Source: JAFGCY01 sp964609245 (GTDB lineage: Bacteria; 4484-113; JAFGCY01). Taken from it: a stretch of DNA of 64,000 bases. Positions 51,566 through 59,750 of this stretch are shown here, in pieces. Each line of letters starts with the position of its first letter. Position 1 is the stretch's first letter. The notes under the pieces are model-generated. The model was not told where the DNA came from, searched no databases, and saw only the letters and a program-made list of their open reading frames with translations. The DNA lies in assembly GCA_964609245.1 (NCBI GenBank), contig CAZSSB010000001.1, forward strand, positions 1-64,000, in the 5' to 3' direction. A program made the translations under genes and the position numbers.

Positions 51566-52696
51566 ATGATCGCTGAAGTGTTACTGTGGCCGATGATAAT
51601 CGTGGGGGGAATCGCGGCACTGCTGTTCATCATCATCCTGTTCCAGCGCATGCGCCGGGCTTACGTGGAGAGCCGTTTTGAGCGGCGGCGTGCCGAGTTG
51701 CTTCCCGTGTTCAGCGCCTATATTACCGGTGATGCCTCCGTGCGTGAGCTCTGCCAGGCGATCGGCCGCTCTCTCGACGTGGCTGAGGCGATCATCCATG
51801 GCTTTCTGCACGAACTGACCGGCGAAGGACGGTCCCGCCTGCTGGAGGTGACCGAAGAACTGGGACTGATTGACCGGGCGGTGCGGGGCCTGCGCCGGGG
51901 CAACTGGATGGTACGGGACATGTCGGCGATGCGGCTGGGCATCTATGCATTGCCGCGGACGGTGCCGGCGCTGGTCAGGTGCCTGGGGGACCGGCGGCGG
52001 GAAGTGCGCTACACGGCGGCCCGCAGCCTGGGGATGATTGGCTCCGACGAAGCAGTGGACGCGCTGGTCGACATTCTGGACCACCCGGAGTTGATCGATA
52101 CGCCGCGGGTGCTGGAGATCGTGCAGACGATGTCGGGCCAGGTGGATCAGCCGCTCAAACTGATGCTGGCCAGCGAGGAGCACCCACTGGAATCCAAGCT
52201 GCTGGCCATCGACCTGGCGGGCGATCTGCGGGAACACAGCCTGGTGGAGACGCTGCTCGAGGTGCTGAAGTCGTCCAACAAGGAGAAAGTGGTGCGCTCG
52301 ATCCGGGCGCTGGGCAAGCTCTCGGCTCCGCAGAGCATTGATCAGGTCCTGGTCCTGGCCCAGGATCGGGCGTGGGAGGTGCGTGCCCAGGCGCTCAAGG
52401 TCATCGGGATGCTCGAGATCGACGAGGGGATCCCGCTGCTGCTCAAGGGCTTGTCGGACTCCTCGTACTGGGTACGGCACAACGCCGCCGAGGCACTCGT
52501 CAAGCTCGGTGAGAAGGGCTACGAAGCACTGATGGGAGCGCAGGGCAGCGAGGACGGCTTCGCCCGTGACATGGCGAAGTACCAGCTGGAGCGGGTCGGA
52601 ATCGCGGCGAACGGGAATTCGCTGGTGATCGAGGAAGGCGGGGGTGAGGAAGGCTTTATCGCGGCCCCACTCATGCCCTCCGAAGGGACCAACTAG
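51566..52696 (+). CDS. Membrane-anchored HEAT-repeat protein
   Basis: A 376-residue protein with an N-terminal membrane helix (about residues 5-27, LLWPMIIVGGIAALLFIIIL) and a cytoplasmic body of about six HEAT/PBS-type helical repeats, such as VPALVRCLGDRRREVRYTAA, IDQVLVLAQDRAWEVRAQAL and IPLLLKGLSDSSYWVRHNAA. The C-terminal 35 residues are polar and flexible. ATG at 51566 has AGGGAGGAAG upstream. It lies between the response regulator and the GT2 synthase (59 bases to the next start). It is probably a scaffold linking the regulator to the synthase; this is inference from order and fold. Confidence 0.83.
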   Translation: MIAEVLLWPMIIVGGIAALLFIIILFQRMRRAYVESRFERRRAELLPVFSAYITGDASVRELCQAIGRSLDVAEAIIHGFLHELTGEGRSRLLEVTEELGLIDRAVRGLRRGNWMVRDMSAMRLGIYALPRTVPALVRCLGDRRREVRYTAARSLGMIGSDEAVDALVDILDHPELIDTPRVLEIVQTMSGQVDQPLKLMLASEEHPLESKLLAIDLAGDLREHSLVETLLEVLKSSNKEKVVRSIRALGKLSAPQSIDQVLVLAQDRAWEVRAQALKVIGMLEIDEGIPLLLKGLSDSSYWVRHNAAEALVKLGEKGYEALMGAQGSEDGFARDMAKYQLERVGIAANGNSLVIEEGGGEEGFIAAPLMPSEGTN

Positions 52697-52755
52697 AGAT
52701 GTCCGGGCGGGTAACATCACGGCCTGGACGCCGGCAGTAGGCAAGGGACAAAGCA

Positions 52756-54207
52756 ATGTGGCAAGGTGACATCGTCGGCGGGTATGCGGTAGTCGTGGTC
52801 CTGTGGCTGTCGGGCTTCTTCATCTTCTACTTCATCGCCCTCGACATCTGCTATCTGACGTTCATCGCGATCGGAATCTCCAACCTGCGCAAGTACCGGC
52901 ACTACGTCAAGGTTGTCGATTTCCGCGCGCTGCTCAGGACCTCACTGACCAAGCCGATCAGCATCCTCGTGCCCGCGTACAACGAGGAGCGCAACATCCT
53001 GGAGACCGTGCGTTCGCTGCTGACGCTGCATTACCCGCAGTTCGAGGTGGTGGTGATCAACGACGGCAGCGACGATGAGACGATGGACCGGCTGATCAAG
53101 GAGTTCGAGCTGACCGCGCGCGGCCGCGTCTACCAGCGCCAGCTGCGCGCCCAGCCGATCAAGGCGATCTACGAGAGCCGCAGTCATCCCAATCTGGTGG
53201 TGGTGGACAAGGAGCACGGCGGCAAGAGCGATTCACTGAACGCCGGCATCAACGTCAGCCAGTATCCCTACATCTGCACCCTGGACGCCGACTCGATCCT
53301 GGAATCCGACGCCCTGCTCAAGATGATCCGGCCGTTCATCGAGCATCCCGACTCGATGGTGGCCGTCGGCGGCATCATCCGCGTGGCCAACAACTGCGTC
53401 GTGGATTACGGACAGGTCAAGCAGATCAACCTCCCGCGCGGCTGGCTGGCGCTGACCCAGGTCGTCGAGTACCTGCAGGCGTTTCTGTCCAGCCGCGTCG
53501 CCTTCAGCGAAATGAGCATGATGCTGCTGGTCTCCGGCGCCTTCGGCATGTATCGCAAGTCGGCGGTGATCGAGGTCGGTGGCTACCGGACGGACACGAT
53601 CGGCGAGGACATGGAGCTGGTGGTACGGATGAACCGCATCCTGCGCCGCGAGCGGCGCAAGTACCGCATGTATTTCCTGCCGGTGCCGGTCTGCTGGACC
53701 GAGGTCCCGACTGACCTCGGGAGTCTCAGCCGCCAGCGACGGCGCTGGCAGAAGGGCATGGTGGACAGCCTGCGGTTCAATGCCGAGATGCTGTTCAACC
53801 CGCGGTACGGACGGCTTGGCACACTGGCGATGCCGTATTACCTGATCTTCGAGATGGCCGGTCCGGTAATCGAGCTGTTCGGCTATGTGCTGGTGGTGGT
53901 CTTCCTGATCGTGGGCGTGCTGTCCTGGTTCTGGTTCCTGCTGTTCTTCCTGCTCAGCGCCGCGTTCGGCTTCCTGTTCAGCGTGGCGACTATCCTGCTG
54001 GAGGAGCTGAGCTTCCACCGCTACCCGCATCGGCGCGATATCCTGGGGCTGCTGTGGGGCGGGTTCCTGTACAACTTCGGCTTCCGCCAGCTCAACGCCC
54101 TGTGGCGAACTTCGGCCACGCTTGAGTATCTGGGCGGATTCAGGTTCTGGGGCAAGGTCCGGCGCACCGGGTTCAGGACGGAGACGGGCAGGCAGCGAGC
54201 GAGATAG
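52756..54207 (+). CDS. Processive family-2 glycosyltransferase (poly-sugar synthase)
   Basis: A 483-residue membrane glycosyltransferase of the PgaC/IcaA/NodC/hyaluronan-synthase type. Membrane helices lie near residues 10-45 and form a cluster at about 365-435. Catalytic signatures are all present: VPAYNEERN, NDGSDDET, DADS (Asp177/Asp179), GED (Asp285) and QRRRW (327-331), the mark of processive synthases. It polymerises a UDP-sugar and pushes the chain through the membrane. It starts at ATG 52756, 59 bases after the HEAT gene. Its 14 last codons are repeated beyond the N gap, an assembly duplication. The polymer cannot be named from the sequence. Confidence 0.92.
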   Translation: MWQGDIVGGYAVVVVLWLSGFFIFYFIALDICYLTFIAIGISNLRKYRHYVKVVDFRALLRTSLTKPISILVPAYNEERNILETVRSLLTLHYPQFEVVVINDGSDDETMDRLIKEFELTARGRVYQRQLRAQPIKAIYESRSHPNLVVVDKEHGGKSDSLNAGINVSQYPYICTLDADSILESDALLKMIRPFIEHPDSMVAVGGIIRVANNCVVDYGQVKQINLPRGWLALTQVVEYLQAFLSSRVAFSEMSMMLLVSGAFGMYRKSAVIEVGGYRTDTIGEDMELVVRMNRILRRERRKYRMYFLPVPVCWTEVPTDLGSLSRQRRRWQKGMVDSLRFNAEMLFNPRYGRLGTLAMPYYLIFEMAGPVIELFGYVLVVVFLIVGVLSWFWFLLFFLLSAAFGFLFSVATILLEELSFHRYPHRRDILGLLWGGFLYNFGFRQLNALWRTSATLEYLGGFRFWGKVRRTGFRTETGRQRAR

Positions 54208-54414
54208 ACAGACCGGCGGCNNNNNNNNNNNNNNNNNNNNNNNNNNNNNNNNNNNNNNNNNNNNNNNNNNNNNNNNNNNNNNNNNNNNNNNNNNNNNNNN
54301 NNNNNNNNNNNNNNNNNNNNACCGGGTTCAGGACGGAGACGGGCAGGCAGCGAGCGAGATAGACAGACCGGCGGCGCGACGGGCGCTGCCATCACGTGTC
54401 AGCGTGGAGACGAG
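54208..54414. other. Assembly gap 2 with duplicated 55-base contig ends
   Basis: The bases at 54166-54220 recur exactly at 54321-54375 on the two sides of 100 N (54221-54320). If the overlap is collapsed, only about 50 bases separate the GT2 gene from the next gene, which supports one operon. Confidence 0.9.
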
Positions 54415-56100
54415 ATGGTTGATGTGACTTCAAGAGGCGAAACGGCGGAGCGATCCGATCCACGGGGCGACTACCCCGACCTGGTGCCGGTTCCCCCGCC
54501 GGATCGGGCCCTGCGCAGCAAGCAGGACACCGCCCGCGACGCGCGGCGGTTCGCCCCGCGGCAGCGCAACTGGCTGATGGCGGTGCTGACCTCGCGGCGC
54601 TTCTGGTTCGTGCTGGCGCTGATCGTGGTTGCGGCGGCGTCGATCGTCATCCCCTGGTACTTCTGGTATCGGGCGCCGGAGCTGCGGCTGGGGGTGGCGG
54701 TGCTCGACAAGACCGTGCCGTTCAAGGACCGGCGCGAGCATCGCGGGCTCTACTGGCTGCTCAGGCAGAACAAGTTCATCGACGGCGAGGAAACCGGTGA
54801 CCCGCGCTGGTACGCTTACGACCAGGACTACGTGGGGTTCTTCCCGGTCGACGTCAGTGAGGTCGAGTTCGAGCGCGTCGGCAACGGTAACGGCAACGGC
54901 TACGCGGCGACGGAGGCGGCCGAGGTCGAGACCGGCGAGGAGGCCGCCGAGGGCGCGGCAGTTGCCGCCGAGCCGCCGGAGGAGCCCGCCGCGGATCCGA
55001 TGGTGGTGGAGACCGCCTCGATGCGCGCGATCGGCAATTGGCGCACCACGCTGCTGGACTACGAGACCGAACTGGCCGACCGCGACGTGCTCTACATCGC
55101 GGACACCTACGGGGTCTATACCGGCGACTACACGCAGTTCCGCGAGGACTGGGCGCACACGATGCACACCGAGAAGATCTTCGGCGGCATTGAGGAACTG
55201 GAGGCCGAAGCGGCGGAGCGATTCGCCGCGGAAGGCAAGATGATCATCGCCGAGTTCAACTGCTTCGCCTCGCCCACGCCGGATGACATCCGGGCGCGGA
55301 TGGAGCACGTGCTGGGCGTGACCTGGACGCGGTGGATCGGTCGCTACTTCCTCGATTTCTCCGACATCAAGGACGTGCCCTACTGGCTGCTGCAGCTCTA
55401 CGAGGAGCAGACCGGCCACGCCTGGGACCTGACCGGCTCGGGCTACATGCTCTGCCGCGACGAGTCGGCGGAGTTCGTGATCCTCAAGGACGGCGAGGAC
55501 GTCATGCCCCGCCATGGGCTGAAGCTGATCCCGCACCCGGTGTTCATGGAGCATGACGTGATGCAGGGGGTCAAGCCCTGCACGTTCTGCTACTGGTTCG
55601 ACATCGTCGAGCCGGGGCCCAACAGCGAGGTGATCGCCAGCTACGACTTCCACGTTACGCCGCAGGGTCAGGCGAAGCTTGAGGAGCACGGGCTGAAATC
55701 GTACTTCCCGGCGGTAGTGCGCACGCAGCAGGCCTGGGCGCCGATGCCTGAGCCCGAGCCCGAGCCGGCCGAGGAGGGCGAAGAAGCCGCGGAGGAGGAA
55801 GCCGCCGCCGCGGAGGAGGAAGCAGCGGAGCCGGAGCCCCAGGTGCCGCTGGAGCCGCCGTCCGGGCAGTACTACACGGTGTACTACATGGCCGGCGACA
55901 TGGTCGACTTCGACAAGGCGATGGGCCCGGCCAATACGCGGCTGACGATGTACATCAACCGCAGCTTCTACGGCCAGCCGGTGGTCGGCAGCCAGGGCTA
56001 CTTCTTCTGGCACACCTACTACCCGCTGGTGACCAACATCCTGCGCCGCGAGTCGTTCCGGCTGACCGGGGCACCGAACAACGTCTACCTGTTCGACTGA
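54415..56100 (+). CDS. Membrane-anchored extracytoplasmic protein of a polysaccharide operon, unknown function
   Basis: A 561-residue protein. Residues 1-60 are cytoplasmic and polar, about 63-84 form a membrane helix (FWFVLALIVVAAASIVIPWY), and the rest faces outside. The body begins LGVAVLDKTVPFKDRREHRG and WLLRQNKFIDG, continues DVLYIADTYGVYTGDYTQF and IAEFNCFASPTPDDIRARM, and ends in VYLFD, reminiscent of a TIM-barrel-like or deacetylase-like domain. Two Glu/Ala-rich low-complexity inserts interrupt it (about 155-195 and 445-480). It probably acts on the polymer made by the upstream GT2. I do not know a named family. Confidence 0.7.
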   Translation: MVDVTSRGETAERSDPRGDYPDLVPVPPPDRALRSKQDTARDARRFAPRQRNWLMAVLTSRRFWFVLALIVVAAASIVIPWYFWYRAPELRLGVAVLDKTVPFKDRREHRGLYWLLRQNKFIDGEETGDPRWYAYDQDYVGFFPVDVSEVEFERVGNGNGNGYAATEAAEVETGEEAAEGAAVAAEPPEEPAADPMVVETASMRAIGNWRTTLLDYETELADRDVLYIADTYGVYTGDYTQFREDWAHTMHTEKIFGGIEELEAEAAERFAAEGKMIIAEFNCFASPTPDDIRARMEHVLGVTWTRWIGRYFLDFSDIKDVPYWLLQLYEEQTGHAWDLTGSGYMLCRDESAEFVILKDGEDVMPRHGLKLIPHPVFMEHDVMQGVKPCTFCYWFDIVEPGPNSEVIASYDFHVTPQGQAKLEEHGLKSYFPAVVRTQQAWAPMPEPEPEPAEEGEEAAEEEAAAAEEEAAEPEPQVPLEPPSGQYYTVYYMAGDMVDFDKAMGPANTRLTMYINRSFYGQPVVGSQGYFFWHTYYPLVTNILRRESFRLTGAPNNVYLFD

Positions 56101-56154
56101 CCGAAGCCTTAAGCATACGCGGCTGCCGACCGGGCTGCGCCTTGCCGCCGATTA

Positions 56155-57000
56155 CTAGCGTACGTAGGCCCGCGTGATGTAGTCCGCGCCGGGGTAGGCC
56201 TGCTTGAAGCGATCCAGTCCGCCCGGCCCGGCAAGCCCGGCCTGATCGCCGAACTCGCAGGGGTACAGCTCCCGCGCGTTGTCGAAGCCCTCGACTACCT
56301 TGGCGAAGCAGCTGAAGCCCTGGTGGTCCAGCGCGCCCGAGTTGTCGATGTAATTGATGAAGATGTGGGTCGAGCGGCTGTTGGGCATGCCGGACTTGCC
56401 GAAGGCCACGTAGCCGGGCAGGTTGCCCTGCTTGACCGCTTCGTCGAGGATCGTCTCCTCGCCCCAGGTGGCGTTCAGCGCGGGATCGGCGGCCACGCCG
56501 CATTGCGCCACGAAGCCCGGAATCACCCTGAACCACGGCGCGCCGTCGTAGAAGCCGGCCTCGACCAGCTGAATGAAGTGCGCGGCGCCCAGCGGCGACC
56601 AGCTGGGGTGCACTTCCAGCACGATGTCGCCCTTGGTCGTCTCAAACACGACGGTGATGGTCTCCTCGGTTGTCTGCTCTGCGTTCATCTCCTCTCCCAG
56701 CTCAGTGTCCTCTGCTTTAGCCCCGTCGTCTCCCGCTGCCATCTCATCGTCCGTCATCTCGCCGTCCGCGGCCGCGTCCCCGTCGGCGGGCGGCTGTCCG
56801 CCCTTGCCACCGGTCTCGTCCTCAATGCCGGCGCTCGTGTCAGCCGCGGCCGGCTCGCCGTGGGCGGTGTCAGCCGCGGTGTCGGTCGCGCTCGGCGGTA
56901 CAACCGCCGCCCCGGTCTCGCCGCCGGTGTCGCGCGGGCACCCGCACAGCAGTACCAGGGCCGCGATGCCGAGCAGCGCAAGCGTCATCAAGTGTCGCAT
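56155..57000 (-). CDS. Cyclophilin-type peptidyl-prolyl isomerase lipoprotein
   Basis: A 281-residue lipoprotein; lipobox LVLLCGC with lipidated Cys near residue 21. A long acidic, Ala/Asp/Glu-rich linker (about residues 30-110) leads to a cyclophilin domain (about 113-275) with FETTKGDIVLEVHPS, APWFRVIPGFVAQCG (the RxxPxF active-site arginine and phenylalanine) and HIFINYIDN. It catalyses proline isomerisation during folding of exported proteins. ATG at 57000 follows GGAGG. Usual MPNSRSTHIF wording replaces PNTNGSQFFI. It is convergent with the preceding operon and divergent from purA. Confidence 0.88.
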   Translation of the reverse strand: MRHLMTLALLGIAALVLLCGCPRDTGGETGAAVVPPSATDTAADTAHGEPAAADTSAGIEDETGGKGGQPPADGDAAADGEMTDDEMAAGDDGAKAEDTELGEEMNAEQTTEETITVVFETTKGDIVLEVHPSWSPLGAAHFIQLVEAGFYDGAPWFRVIPGFVAQCGVAADPALNATWGEETILDEAVKQGNLPGYVAFGKSGMPNSRSTHIFINYIDNSGALDHQGFSCFAKVVEGFDNARELYPCEFGDQAGLAGPGGLDRFKQAYPGADYITRAYVR

Positions 57001-57086
57001 GGATATCCTCCATCGGCCGGAGCCTGAGCCCCGCATGCCTTTCTCTACTCCAGTAAAGGCAGCAATTCTAGCACAGCGGTGCCGCG

Positions 57087-57115
57087 TTGACGCTGCCGGG
57101 GACGGCCCCTATAAT
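57087..57115 (+). promoter_or_regulatory. Promoter of purA
   Basis: TTGACG at 57087-57092, 17-base spacer, TATAAT at 57110-57115. Close to the housekeeping consensus, about 50 bases before the purA start. Confidence 0.8.
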
Positions 57116-57166
57116 CAGTCTTTAAACAGGCTCGCTTAATCTTTTGGACGCGACAGGGGGCCACCC

Positions 57167-58438
57167 ATGAGTGTCACGGCCGTGATCGGCGCGCAGTGGG
57201 GCGACGAGGGCAAGGGCAAGCTGGCGCACATCCTCAGCCTCGATCACGACATCATTCTGCGCTACCAGGGCGGCAGCAACGCCGGCCACACCGTCAAGGC
57301 CGGCGGTGAGACCTTCAAGTTCAAGCTGGTGCCCAGCGGAATGCTGCACGCGGGCAAGACCTGCCTGCTCTGCGACGGCGTGGTGGTCAACGTGATGACG
57401 CTGGCCGAGGAGATCACGGCGCTCCGCGAGCGCGGGCAGCTCAAAGGCGAGCTGATGATCAGCCGCCACGCGCACCTGGTGCTGCCCCTGCACTGCATGC
57501 AGGACGTCTACTTCGAGGAGGCCAAGGGCAAGCGCGCGATCGGTACCACCCGCCGCGGCATCGGCCCGGCCTACGCCGACAAGTACTTTCGCGTCGGACT
57601 GCGGGCCGGCGACATGCTGAAGGACGACTTCGCCCACCGGGTCAAGGCGATGGCGCGCCGCAAGAACGTGCTGTTCACCGGCTACTACAACCAGCCCGAG
57701 GTGGACCCGGACCAGGTCTGGGCGCAGGTGGCGCCGGCGGTCGAGGTGCTGGCGCCGCTGGTCGGCGACACCATCCAGCTGGTACGCCGGGCGATCGGCA
57801 ACGGCGCAAGCATCCTCTGCGAGGGCGCACAGGGCACGTTGCTGGACATCGACTACGGCACCTATCCGTTCGTGACCAGCAGCCACCCGGTCTCGGGCGG
57901 GGCGCTGCTGGGCACGGGCATCAGCTGGCGGGAGCTGAGCAGCGTGATCGGCGTTACCAAGGCTTACAACACCCGCGTGGGCGCCGGGCCGTTCCCCACC
58001 GAGGACGCCGGTCCCGACGGCGAACGGATGCGTGAGGCCGGCGCCGAATACGGCACCGTGACCGGCCGCCCGCGGCGCTGCGGCTGGCTGGACCTGCCGC
58101 TGCTCAGGTACGCCGCGCAGCTGAGCGGCTTCACCGAGCTGGCGCTGACCAAGACCGACGTGCTGGACCGCTTTGAGGAACTGAAGATCTGCGTGGCCTA
58201 TGAGCGGGACGGCCGCCGGATCGAATGGCCGGACCTCGACCCGGAGGTGCTTCAACGCAGCGAGCCGGTCTACGAGATGCTGCCGGGCTGGCACAGCGAT
58301 GTCACAGCGGCGCGCAGCGTGGATGATCTGCCCACCGCTTTCATGGACTATCTGGGCTTCATCGAGGATTACGTCGGCCTGCCGATCACATACATCTCAG
58401 TCGGCGCCGACGCCGGGGCGACGATCAGCCGCGCATGA
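57167..58438 (+). CDS. purA: Adenylosuccinate synthetase
   Basis: A 423-residue GTP-dependent enzyme joining IMP and aspartate in AMP synthesis. The N-terminal GAQWGDEGKGK loop with catalytic Asp and the His in GGSNAGHTV are present, as are GTTRRGIGPAYADK, EGAQGTLLDIDYGTYPFVT and the GTP-binding KTDVLD near residue 330. The length is normal. The stop overlaps the start of the next gene by four bases (ATGA), so the secreted protein gene downstream is translationally coupled, an odd combination for a purine gene. Confidence 0.97.
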   Translation: MSVTAVIGAQWGDEGKGKLAHILSLDHDIILRYQGGSNAGHTVKAGGETFKFKLVPSGMLHAGKTCLLCDGVVVNVMTLAEEITALRERGQLKGELMISRHAHLVLPLHCMQDVYFEEAKGKRAIGTTRRGIGPAYADKYFRVGLRAGDMLKDDFAHRVKAMARRKNVLFTGYYNQPEVDPDQVWAQVAPAVEVLAPLVGDTIQLVRRAIGNGASILCEGAQGTLLDIDYGTYPFVTSSHPVSGGALLGTGISWRELSSVIGVTKAYNTRVGAGPFPTEDAGPDGERMREAGAEYGTVTGRPRRCGWLDLPLLRYAAQLSGFTELALTKTDVLDRFEELKICVAYERDGRRIEWPDLDPEVLQRSEPVYEMLPGWHSDVTAARSVDDLPTAFMDYLGFIEDYVGLPITYISVGADAGATISRA

Positions 58439-59148
58439 GCCGGCGAATAACAGCCGGCCTGCTGGCGGGCGCCGCGGCGTTGCTGCTGCTGCCGGCGGCG
58501 GCGAACCCCGGCGGCGACCCACCGCTGGAGTATGAGCCGACCTATGCCGATGCCTCCGCGGTGGTGCTGCTCAGTTCGGCGCGACTGGCGCTGAGGGATC
58601 CTGAAGCGGGCGCAGAGGCCTGCGAGCGGCGACTGCGGTGCGCGGGCGCGATAGTGGCCCTGGTGCAGCTCTATCAGCTCCACGGCTGCCGCTGGGCGCT
58701 CGGCCCGCTCAAGGAGGTGTACAGCGATCCGGACTGCCCGGACCTGCATCTGGCCTACAGCGCCGACGGCCGGCTGGAGCTGAGGCTGGAGCCGCTGCCG
58801 CTGAAGAACCCGGCCTTCGCGGACTACACGGTCTATCTCTGCACGTTGTCCAGCCTGACGCCGCTGGTGCTGCGCGACGCCCGGAACGCGGTGCTGACGA
58901 TCGATCTGAGCGACGGCGCGCGGCTTACCGCCCAGCAGCTGACCCCCGAGCACCCGCTGTGGGAAGAACTGCAGCGACTGGCAGATGCGTTTCAGCCCCC
59001 ACCCATCCTGCCTTCCGGCGGTGGAACCGCCTTCAAGCAGCTGTTTGCCGTCCCCAATCTTTGCCCTAGCGACATCTCGACGGTATCATTGAGGTGGGGC
59101 GATTACGAGCTGTTGGTACCGTATTTCGAGAACGAGGTGGGGTCGTGA
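58435..59148 (+). CDS. Secreted hypothetical protein coupled to purA
   Basis: A 237-residue exported protein with a signal peptide ending around residue 23 (GLLAGAAALLLLPAAA). Four or five cysteines in the mature part (ACERRLRC, HGC, DPDC, LC) could form disulfides. No family recognised. Its ATG overlaps the purA stop, and its own stop overlaps the GTG of the next gene, so the group reads as one translational chain. The linkage to purA may only reflect a shared promoter. Confidence 0.75.
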   Translation: MSRRITAGLLAGAAALLLLPAAANPGGDPPLEYEPTYADASAVVLLSSARLALRDPEAGAEACERRLRCAGAIVALVQLYQLHGCRWALGPLKEVYSDPDCPDLHLAYSADGRLELRLEPLPLKNPAFADYTVYLCTLSSLTPLVLRDARNAVLTIDLSDGARLTAQQLTPEHPLWEELQRLADAFQPPPILPSGGGTAFKQLFAVPNLCPSDISTVSLRWGDYELLVPYFENEVGS

Positions 59149-59750
59149 TCGACGACACAAGGGCCGCAGACGCGGGTGACAACGGTCCGGACGCCGCAGC
59201 GTCCGAGAGCGGTGCGGTGATTTCGCCCGAGACGCTGCTGGAGGATCTGAGCCAGCAGGCCAGCGACGTGGCGATGTTCCCCGGCTCGATGCGCGAATCG
59301 TGGTTCTTCGCCTACGACCTGCTGCTCGACCAGGCCACGATCAGTCGCTTCGTCAAGAAGCTCAATGTGGGCAAGATTGTCAGCCTGCCGCACTACCGGC
59401 TGGCCTGGCCCTACTACTTCCCGCCCCAGGAGACGGCGCTGCCCTCGCTGGAGCGTACCAACCGCGAAGACGACGTGGTCTGGGGGCTGATCTACGACGC
59501 GACCGGCCGCGACTTCCAGGAACTGGAGCGCTTCCTGCGGGTCCCCAACCGCTATCACCGTTCGGCGGTGCAGGTTCAGGACCGCGGGGAGCGGCGCTTT
59601 CCCGCCTTCACGTACGTGCTGACACTCAAGGATGACGTGCCCGGCAAGCCGTCGGCCGACTACCGTGACCGGCTGGTGGCTGCCGCCGCGGAGCGCAGCC
59701 TGCCCGACGAGTGGCTGGGGCGGCTCCGGGGGATGGATGTCGCCCGCTAG
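59145..59750 (+). CDS. Gamma-glutamylcyclotransferase-like protein
   Basis: A 201-residue protein. GTG at 59145 overlaps the upstream stop in GTGA and has GAGGTGGGG in front; the longer frame from 59094 is not needed. After a disordered acidic N-terminus (about 40 residues), a GGCT/AIG2-like fold begins with WFFAYDLLLDQATISRFVKK, where the family usually has YGSN, and continues VSLPHYRLAW, VWGLIYDATGRDFQELERF and RVPNRYHRSAVQV. The YGSN motif is changed to YDLL, so normal cyclotransferase activity is uncertain. It is followed with overlap by the clostripain-like gene. Confidence 0.75.
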   Translation: MIDDTRAADAGDNGPDAAASESGAVISPETLLEDLSQQASDVAMFPGSMRESWFFAYDLLLDQATISRFVKKLNVGKIVSLPHYRLAWPYYFPPQETALPSLERTNREDDVVWGLIYDATGRDFQELERFLRVPNRYHRSAVQVQDRGERRFPAFTYVLTLKDDVPGKPSADYRDRLVAAAAERSLPDEWLGRLRGMDVAR

